Assembly (NCBI GenBank): GCA_013407085.1
Contig: JACCGJ010001650.1
Span: 124,001-188,000, forward strand
Reading direction: 5' to 3'
Source: Atriophallophorus winterbourni
Taxonomy: Eukaryota > Platyhelminthes > Trematoda > Plagiorchiida > Microphallidae
DNA: 64,000 bases
Both the position numbers and the translations under genes were made by a program. The notes below the pieces were generated by a model. It was not told where the DNA came from. It did not search any database and saw only the letters and a list, made by a program, of their open reading frames with translations. Positions 53,276 through 61,204 of this stretch are shown here, piece by piece. Within the stretch, counting starts at the first letter, position 1. Every line of letters starts with the position of its first letter.

Positions 53276-53569
53276 AATTTATGTTCGTTCACTAAATCTA
53301 TTGCAGCAATGGTTCAGAGGTGGAGCATATCTCTTGGTGTACATATTTACACGTTTGAACATTACAGTGCAAAATAAATTCCGCATGTAGAATTCTTATC
53401 CCGTAATGCTGTGACATATGAAAAGATTTGCAGTACAGACTGCTTGTTGGTTGAACCGCTCTCTGTCTGTCGTTCAATCTAGGATTTGAAACAACGAAAT
53501 ATTTCGTTCCGATAATGGTTCCAGTTGAACGACGTTGGTCAGCCACATCCAAGAAAAGATTTCAAGCTT
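53276..53569. other. Unassigned
   Basis: No domain or repeat recognised; short frames on both strands lack family resemblance. Confidence 0.4.
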
Positions 53570-53880
53570 ACTATAAGTGTCGTGGTGAATTGTGTTTAAC
53601 ACCTCAATGTCTGTTGTTCATAATTAATCCAATTGTTATTTATCATTCAATTCGAAAACAAATTCTTCATGATTTGCACTCCGACGCTGAGGCATTGATA
53701 AAATGTAATCGTTCGTGAGACAAATATGTTGGTTGGCCGAAATCGATACTGACGTCGGTAGAACTGCTTCTTTGTGCAATTACTGTCAACACAAATTATT
53801 CCGTCAAGCATCGGAATGTACATTATGGCTATTGGAAATATTGGCTGAAGATAAAGTCAACCTGGAGATAATCGTAGCAT
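53570..53880 (+). pseudogene. Gypsy-type integrase zinc-region remnant
   Basis: One frame gives RKQILHDLHSDAEALIKCNRS and then, after a frameshift, WLAEIDTDVGRTASLCNYCQ. The spacing LH...H/C...W-x-x-ID-D...C-x2-C is that of the HHCC region of K02A2.6-like gypsy integrases, with one His lost. It is too short and decayed for certainty. A C-terminal integrase piece of the same type lies at 57255-57673 beyond the piggyBac element. 53881-54386 holds nothing I can assign. Confidence 0.45.
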
Positions 53881-54386
53881 AAACCAAGGCATTTATACCG
53901 TAACATTTCACGTCTAGCAATAACATGTTCAGAGCTGCTGATCCAGTATGTTGCAATCTTCGCCCAATAGTGAGGTGAAAAAAAATTGAATTTGAGGGGT
54001 CATCTTGCGCGCCATGTGTTTTTGTACTTCAACAGCACCTTTGTCACAGGCCCGGAATCAGCCTCTAAACTAAAGTACATGTTTATCAAGCAGCGATTCA
54101 CATGTGTCCAGTTATGGTGATGCGACGTGGCGTGTTTGACTCGCCACTAAATAAAGTCACTTGCTTTATTCTATTGTGCTTTTTATGCTTTATGGATTGT
54201 AGGTTGCAGACACATTAGCTAAGTTGATTACACATTTTGAATCCATGGAATAATTTGATGGGAGGTGTAAGAGACATGTTAAGTGTTATGTAGCTTTGAA
54301 ATTCTTCTTTTTCCTTTCTACTTTCTACTTTTATGCAATACTGACTTGAATTTTGTTTTGTTTATTTTTTTTCAAAATTTAGTACT

Positions 54387-54390
54387 TTAA
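54387..54390. other. TTAA target site, left
   Basis: TTAA directly precedes the CCCTTTC terminus of the piggyBac element and is repeated at 56783-56786. Confidence 0.85.
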
Positions 54391-54404
54391 CCCTTTCAGG
54401 ACGG

Positions 54405-54424
54405 ATGTAATCTGTTGGTTACAT
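54405..54424. promoter_or_regulatory. piggyBac subterminal palindrome, left
   Basis: ATGTAATC-TGTT-GGTTACAT: an imperfect palindrome matching 17 of 20 bases of the right one. Candidate transposase-binding site. Confidence 0.55.
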
Positions 54425-54740
54425 GAACTTCGCAAGTCATTTTAAGCTAATTCTAACTGAATTTTCCGAATTTTTTTGCACGTCGGCATATAGAATTTTG
54501 TCAACTGCAGGGTGGTTTTCTTCTTTGTTCGCAATCATCATTGACTTGTCCACAGTGAAAGAGAAAGTATGTGCTGGTACGGGTTTCGAACGTTTCCTCA
54601 CAATTCGCAGTTTTGTGAGCCGAATAAAAATCGTGTGAAAGTCTCAGTTATTATAAATTTTGTTCCAGTATAAACTTAGTCATGCCTACAAAGACATTAT
54701 GTAAAAAAATTGGAATAAATCAGAAAATCTTCGAAATGCG

Positions 54741-56604
54741 TTGCGTTTAAATAGATGTAACCTTTATGTTACATCCGACAGAAGTCACCAAAATCGTACA
54801 GGCCTGTTGGAAGTATCTCACTACCGTGAAGCGCTCATTGTTTCCATGGGAGATCGCACGATCGATAACTGCGGACACTTACTCATACCCCCACGACCCA
54901 GCAATCTCACATCTTCACTGGAATTTCACTTGACTGAATATGAAACAGCTCAGGACAAAATAAAAAGTCATCTCTGTAAAACATTTCTGTCGATGGATGA
55001 CGACGTGAAGTTTATCCTTTGTCCTAATGGTGACGTGTACGATGAAGATTTCGACTTGCTTGTTTTAACTGAGACGGAGGAGGAGGAAGAGAATGTCATC
55101 CAGCAGCTCCAGCTCATGCAGAATGGCGAAACAGAAATCGCGACTGAAAATGATGTGCTCGAATCAAGTAGGAGCGATAGACGAGAAATAACGTGGAGGA
55201 ACGAGGAATTCTGTCCTCCTGAAGATATTGAATGGAAAGATATACTTTCTGTTGACGAAGAATGGCGATCATTTTCACCGATTTCCTTTTTTAAGTTGAT
55301 GTTCGACAATTCGGCATTCGAAACAATGGTTTACCAAACCAAAATTTATGCAATGCATACCGCTGGGAAATAGTTACGAATTGACAATACGGATATGCGA
55401 ACTTTCGTAGGGATCACACTCCTAACTGGTATAATCAAAGTTCCTAGATATCTAACTTACTGGAAAAAAGGCTTAAGCCTCTAAGCAGTTTCGTGTAATA
55501 TGAGTCGAGACAGATATGAGGAGATAAAGCGCTATCTTCACTTTAATGATAACATTTTGCAGAAAGAAGATGGCAACAAAGATGACAAACTATTAAAAAT
55601 TCCAAGAAAGCCACATAAATGGGGGTATAAAGTCATATCTAGAGCAGGATCGAGTGGCCTTATTTATGAGTTCGAGATTTATAGGGAAAAAGGATCGGAA
55701 GAAGGAAGATGTCGAAGTTGGAGTGTCATCAACCTACGCACTTCGGCTTGCTGAAGGTATACCCAAGCACAAAAACTACAAGTTATTTTATGATAACTGG
55801 TTCTCTTCATTGGGCTTATCAAGGAAGCTACAGGAGTCTGGTATTCTCAATGTGTCTACCGTCAGGGTGAACAGGCTGAGAAGATGTATACTGAAGAATG
55901 ATAAACTGATACAAAAAGATGGGAGAGGAAGTTACGACTTCAGAGTTGAAATCGATAGTAATTTAATAGCTGTGAAGTGGTTTGACAACAAGCCAATTCA
56001 CCCGCATTCTTCATATGCGGGAATAGAACCGGCTGATACAGTGATGAGATGGGATCGAAAACAGAAGTCATATGTAGAAGTTGGTAGACCTTTCGTTGTA
56101 AAAGAATATAACAAATTCATGGGGGGAGTCGATTTGTGCAATATGTTGATCGAACTTTATCGTACCGATTTCAAGTCTAAGAAATGGTACATGAGAATTT
56201 TTTATCTGTTAGATCTGAGTGTGATAAATGCTTGGTTGGTATACCGAAGGACCTGTGATTTCATGAGTTCAACAGGAATGTGTCTCTGTGAATTCAAAGA
56301 AGACATAGCAATCGCTCTAATGACTCCGCCCGTAACTCCAAGAGGAAGGCCAAGGTCTACAGCAGACATGCAGCAACCGGCACAGAAGATGAGAAAAATC
56401 TCTTGCCCTGTGAATTCAGTCCGATTCGACAACGTTGGACATTTTCCGCTCATCTCGAAAACCCGAAAGAGATGCAAGCACTGTGTAAAAGGATTGACTA
56501 AAGTGAGGTGTCAAAAATGCGATGTAGCTCTGTGTCTGACCTACGACAAAACATGTTATAGAGGCTATCACACAAATGTACAATGCAGTGCCATAAGGAA
56601 ATGA
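54741..56604 (+). pseudogene. piggyBac-type transposase, broken
   Basis: The N-terminal part (54741-55373) is acidic (ETEEEEENVIQQ) and ends in a stop. Reading on gives FVGITLLTGIIKVPRYLTYWKK and MSRDRYEEIKRYLHFNDN, the start of the DDE_Tnp_1_7 fold. A gap follows: DDKLLKI joins directly to PRKPHKWGYKV, so the stretch that should hold the first catalytic Asp is deleted. After a frameshift near 55700 the frame 55654-56604 holds LFYDNWFSSLGL (second Asp), YNKFMGGVDLCNMLIELYRTD (third Asp) and a C-terminal Cys-rich finger with C-x2-C and C-x2-C pairs. The ancestor would cut and paste at TTAA; this copy cannot make active enzyme. Confidence 0.9.
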
Positions 56605-56631
56605 CGCCTTAAAACTGATGACTTCTGCCGG

Positions 56632-56651
56632 ATGTAACCAATTGGTTACAT
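56632..56651. promoter_or_regulatory. piggyBac subterminal palindrome, right
   Basis: ATGTAACCAA-TTGGTTACAT, a perfect 20-bp palindrome 131 bp inside the right end. Confidence 0.55.
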
Positions 56652-56782
56652 TTTGTTATTTTCTCAATTATGTGTATATCACAAACTTTTTATAATATTT
56701 GTGTTATTTCACCCCTGGGAAACTCCTCTCCAAAGAAAAATTATTTTATTTCGGGTTAGAAAATAATTCAGGCACGAAAGGG

Positions 56783-56786
56783 TTAA
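56783..56786. other. TTAA target site, right
   Basis: Follows the GAAAGGG terminus. Confidence 0.85.
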
Positions 56787-57254
56787 CCTTGCTCTTTGTA
56801 ATTGTCTTATTGGAAACTTGGTGAAACTTTTGTTTTAATTCATTGTTTTTGCCATTGTCGGTCATTGTACCTGAATTTGTTTGCCGTTTATGGGCACCAA
56901 TATTTTGCTTTATTTTGGACGCCAATTTGGGTGTCATTTTTGTTTTTCATGGAAAATTTGGACGACATTTTGGTAATTTTATTACGTGTAATTATTAATT
57001 TGGCAGTCTATCTTGTCAGCATTGGCTGAAATTATTGTTGTCGTTTGGAACATTTGAGCATTTTGGCTGACATCATTTGTACAACCCGGTAAAGTTGAGG
57101 TTTGTTCATTGTTGTTGTCTATAAATCTTGTTAATAGTAGCGTAGTAAATGAGAATCGTTGTTTTGAATTGTCGAAATAAGAAACGGGTGGTCTACGCGT
57201 TAACCAACGACTTTAGTCAATACACCAAACATGTTATCAAAATCTCGATCTTCC
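56787..57254. other. Unassigned, T-rich on the plus strand
   Basis: No coding or repeat assignment. It may include decayed gypsy sequence leading into 57255. Confidence 0.4.
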
Positions 57255-57673
57255 ATATCTTATTTGCTAGAAGCTAGATTCGCCGAAGTATTCTATTTTG
57301 GTGCTAATGAATATTGTCGAATTATTGGTATCGACTTAAACAAATTGGAAGAATTATGGTGAAAATACATGATCCAGAAGACGGAACTTTGGAGAAGCGT
57401 CATGCAGATCAAATAATTTGCCAGTATTCTTGTCAGCTGCCTTCTGACACTTATTGGGTTAGCAAACATAAAATAGCACTTCCAGATTCTTTTGGTAATA
57501 CTGAAACAATTGAAGCTACCAGACAATTGAAAACATTGGAGAACAAACCTGTTCCAGTTTACAATAATCCTAGAATGATTGTGATCTTCGGTGGATGTGG
57601 TGATTGTTCAAATGACAATAAGTATTGTTTAACTTATATACACCAATATATACCGCACAATTCGAAATCTTAG
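57255..57673 (+). pseudogene. Gypsy-type integrase C-terminal remnant
   Basis: The piece FAEVFYFGANEYCRI is followed in another frame by RLKQIGRIMVKIHDPEDGTLEKRHADQI. A small beta-type segment ending K/R-RHADQ is characteristic of the C-terminal domain of K02A2.6-like gypsy integrases. The remaining codons (to 57673) are Asn- and Cys-rich and not recognised. It may be the end of the same element as 53570-53880. 57674-57949 shows nothing assignable. Confidence 0.5.
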
Positions 57674-57949
57674 GATGGTTGATTCTCACTTTCATCCGTT
57701 GGTTGATCGTTTCAATCAATTCATACAAAATAATTCATTATTTCACTCTCATTCACCACTTTGAACGGATCTTAAATTAGTCACACCATTGCGTACTCCC
57801 ATCGAAGCTTAATCAGAGGAAATTCTTATCCGCACCGATCGATAAAATTCCCACTCAGGTTTCGGGAAAGTCTCTCAGTGTCGACTGCGTACAGTGTTAT
57901 TCGAATTAACTTAAAGATTTAATGATCTGAAATGCAATTACTTCTTTTA

Positions 57950-58577
57950 CTTCTTCTTTTTCAGCAAAAGTGTCAAGATAAAATTGATTGACGACCACGG
58001 CAAGAATTTCACTGAAACTGTGTGGTAAACAAGTTAGCCAAATCTGTCACAAGATACCATCGTCTAACTTTGTATTGCTCACGAGAAAATGCATGCGACG
58101 TACTAGTTGTGACTATGTTCTATCCCCAAGTTTTAGACCAGCAGGTAATTGCTTAGGCTAGCGTCACCAAAGAGTTATTGTGCGCTCAAGCAGAGCAGTT
58201 TTCAACGTGCCATAGGTTGAATGAGGGGGCATGGATATGATGGTAATTGCGATTGTACGAAAGAAAACATGGCACCGTACTTTGTAACCCGTTTGAAACG
58301 TAACATGCTTTCTATCTCTATAAACCAGACGTGTGGGATCGCGGGAACAAAAGCTAAAGTGATGAAGTTGATAACGTTCATTTTCGAATCAGACATGTCA
58401 GTTGTTCTAACGACATTATGGTAAAATTGCAAAAATATGTGAGTTCTGAGCGAAACAGATGAAAACAGACTCACCATTTATGTAGTCGATAAGTGCCAAA
58501 TACAAAATAAAATTTTTACAGTAAAAACGAATAAAGGAACGAATTTACTCCAATACAATTATCCAGACACAAATATA
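57950..58577 (-). mobile_element. LTR-3: CsRn1-like gypsy remnant (Gag start, primer site, LTR edge)
   Basis: On the plus strand 57958-58210 parallels the LTR-2 Gag region 47612-47880 block by block (ttcagc-aaagtgtc, ggtaaac, tagccaaa, atgcgacgta near the conserved Leu-Arg segment). At 58470-58486 ctcaccatttatgtagtcgataa matches the LTR-2 primer-site and LTR edge ctcaccaaatatgtagcggataa. The LTR continues to 58577, where a pogo-like element interrupts it. There are no open frames; it is an old copy of a third family. Confidence 0.62.
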
Positions 58578-59438
58578 CAGTGGAACCCACCTACAACGAA
58601 CTCGTTAACAACGAACTCACCATGATTTCCCAAATAAATTCCTTCTTTGTAAGCATATTTAAAACATTCGTACAACGGATCTGTTCGTTACGAATCTCAC
58701 ATTTTACGAACACTGTACACGTTTCCGACAGCTATGTTTGTTCAATAGAGTTCATACATACAATGAACTCGCTTTGTCTTGCTTTTAACACAACGCTCCG
58801 TCAAGAAAGGCCTGTAGTGTTTTAAGAATAGAACTGATACACACAGCTTGGCGAGACACAGGCAGCCTAGCCTACAGTGTGCTTACTGATTCGCACGCAC
58901 ACACAAGTATATCACGTGAATTCTTTGTGACTGGTACAACCGCAGTGCCATTGTCTGACGAAGACAGTGACACAGAAGTCGTAGCTCCGTCTGTGAAAGA
59001 TGCCAGGAGTGCTCTTGATCTCTGCAGGATATTTTTTAGGATAAAAGGAAAATATTCGAAAGAGAGATCGTGTCGGTGGCGAAGTTAAAACTTAAACAAA
59101 AGAGCAACACCAGCTACGTTATGAAACGTGAGATTGGACTGTCAGTGTGTGTGCAAGATGTTTTCACTACTTCGTTTAGAATAAATTTACTATTATTAAC
59201 ATGAACTTGGATTTAATGTTGCGATATGTGTGCTGTGGCATCATCTATTCATTAAATGGATTACAAGCATGCAAAAACACACAAATGTAAACATTCTTCA
59301 CTTCTTTATTGTTTACACGTGTACAGAAAAACGGCGGCAAAATCACATGTCTGACAATGCGTTTTACATGCAACGAACTCCGCTTTTAACAAACATTTTA
59401 CTCTCGCCACAACGATTCGTTGTACCCTGGTTTCACTG
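58578..59438 (+). mobile_element. pogo/Tigger-like DNA transposon deletion derivative, 861 bp
   Basis: It begins CAGTGGAACC and ends GGTTTCACTG, flanked by TA on both sides (58576-58577 and 59439-59440), the Tc1/mariner-pogo signature. The inverted repeats extend through TACAACGAA on both ends (58592-58600 and, inverted, 59413-59425). The interior open frame 58879-59088 reads VPLSDEDSDTEVVAPSVKDARSALDLCRIFF, which looks like the acidic C-terminal tail of pogo-type transposases. The DNA-binding and DDE parts are absent, so it is a non-autonomous deletion copy. Confidence 0.78.
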
Positions 59439-59440
59439 TA

Positions 59441-60021
59441 TTATCATTCATATTTCATTTGCCACGTTGATCAAGAACGATAATTCGCGAGAATGATAAT
59501 GTTATGTCTGTGCTGTACTATTGTTGGCCCAGCCCTTGTGGTCAGAGAGAACGCAACCGTCACTGAACTCGTGTATTCACCGAATGCAAAGAGCATCACA
59601 ATTGAGCAAATCTGTGAATATCACAGTGAATAAAAATCACAATTGGAACTCACCATCGATCTTGATTGGTCGACTAATCGATAGTTCGTTCACTATCTAT
59701 ACGACAGAGGGTGCCCTCCTAACAGATAAATGCGGTAACACGTCAATTTTGACTTTGATTCAAAAACAACAAAGAAAGCAGCACCATCGAGCAACGCGAA
59801 AACCGTAATCCTGCCGATAATGTATATTCTAAATATATGGATTCAAACTTGCATTGACGGACCTGGAAAGTCACTTGAAAATAAAATGAATTCACAACTT
59901 GCCACAGAAACATAGTTTGTGCATACTTAATATCGGAGTGCTGGCTCCCCAACGGATAGCATTGAAGAAAATCTTGCCTCATGGTTGGCATTTAGTCTCA
60001 TTTAGCCCTGTGAATCTAGAA
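59441..60021. other. Unassigned
   Basis: No domain recognised. It could hold the rest of LTR-3, but I could not align it. Confidence 0.4.
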
Positions 60022-61045
60022 ATTAAACTTAAGATCCCTGCTATCCAGCAGAAAGCCCGATGTTGTCCTATCACTTTACAAGGCAATAGTTCGGCCGCAT
60101 TTAGAATATTGTGTCCAGGCATGGTTTCTTCATTACAAAAGGGACATTGTTCGACTCAAGGGCGTACAGCGTCTCGCCACTCACGTGATTGAGGGTCAGC
60201 GAGGGAAACCTTACTCTGCACGCCTGAAGTCACTACATCTTTTCTTACTTACGCGCGGTCGTTTGAGTGGCGATTCAATTTATTCAAAGATTTATTCAAA
60301 GATGATCTGCGGGTAACAAGCTATGCTTTACAAGGCCCACATAAATGTACATAGGGTCGGATGGTAAAAAATATCAAATTAATTGAAACCTTCAAGATCA
60401 TGAAGGGGTTAAGAGGTGTAATAATGAACGACTTCTTAAAGTTGAGTCCCGAGTAGGTCACCCGCGTTCATTCACTAAAACTTGCTGAGGATCGATGTAG
60501 ACTAGACATCAGGAAAAGTTTTTTAGCATCAGGGTGGTAAATGTCTGGAACCAGCTTCAAGAAAACATATATCCTGTAGTTCTGTTGTGAGTTTTAAGAA
60601 TGGTTTCAACCGCGTCTCGGGTATGCTATTTCCTGATTACTACCCCTAATTAAAAAGCAACATTAGTCTGGGCAACGTATTCAGCGTTATCTAGTAAATA
60701 AAGGGAATGCTAGAGTTTTTTAATACACAACACTTCTTAGCTGACCTCTCACCTTATTGGTGAAATAAAATCGTTTTTTTATTTTTCCAGGATCATTCAT
60801 AACGATTTGCTTCCTAAATAGAAATCGGAAAATCTGTAGTGTGTAGTGCTAGACTATATTTTTCCTCAGTCCACTACAAATCTCTTGGCGTCGCGATCGA
60901 CGAAGATATCCAATGTGCAATAACAAGAAAACAATTTGGCAGTGATGGTTGCTCCTCTGCAGCTTTCTACTAAAAACACTTCTGAACCCACGGTTGGCTC
61001 GTTAGCCACTAACTGTTCTGTTCAACAGCACTGCACTGAACTGAA
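60022..61045 (+). mobile_element. LINE family A copy A4, 3' end only, decayed
   Basis: It aligns with 40550-41427: the LEYCVQAW region (60095), the RLATRMIEGQRGKPY counterpart (60165), the C-terminus and the 3' UTR with stem-loop at 60748-60763. It ends with ACTGAACTGAA at 61034-61045. An insertion of about 100 bp at 60280-60380 has no counterpart in A1 or A3; it contains ttattcaaagat twice in tandem. All frames are broken. Confidence 0.75.
60748..60763 (+). promoter_or_regulatory. Conserved LINE 3' UTR stem-loop (A4)
   Basis: CTCACC-ttatt-GGTGA; the outer context ACCTCTCACC is kept on the 5' side only. Confidence 0.55.
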
Positions 61046-61204
61046 TTTAAATGTACTTCAACATTCAAGGTAACCGCGCAGTATTTAAAAATTATTTCTG
61101 TAACTGTCCCTCATTTATGTGACACCTTTTGTATTGCACGACAATATTGTCGTTTGACTTCATATCGCACAACACCGGAATAAGCGAAATTCAACGATAG
61201 TTGC

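Larger units (their letters stand above)
54391..56782 (+). mobile_element. piggyBac DNA transposon, 2392 bp, TTAA flanked
   Basis: The ends are CCCTTTC...GAAAGGG with TTAA on both sides, the piggyBac signature. ATGTAA-N8-TTACAT palindromes lie close to both ends, at 54405-54424 and 56632-56651, with a third at 54755-54774. The transposase frame is broken (54741-56604). The exact TTAA duplication means the termini are intact, so this copy could still be moved by a transposase supplied from elsewhere; that is inference. Confidence 0.92.

Noticed and set aside
54968..55309. Ser-rich 113-codon minus-strand frame
   Set aside because: Antisense of the acidic piggyBac N-terminus; Ser-rich because the sense strand is Glu/Asp-rich.
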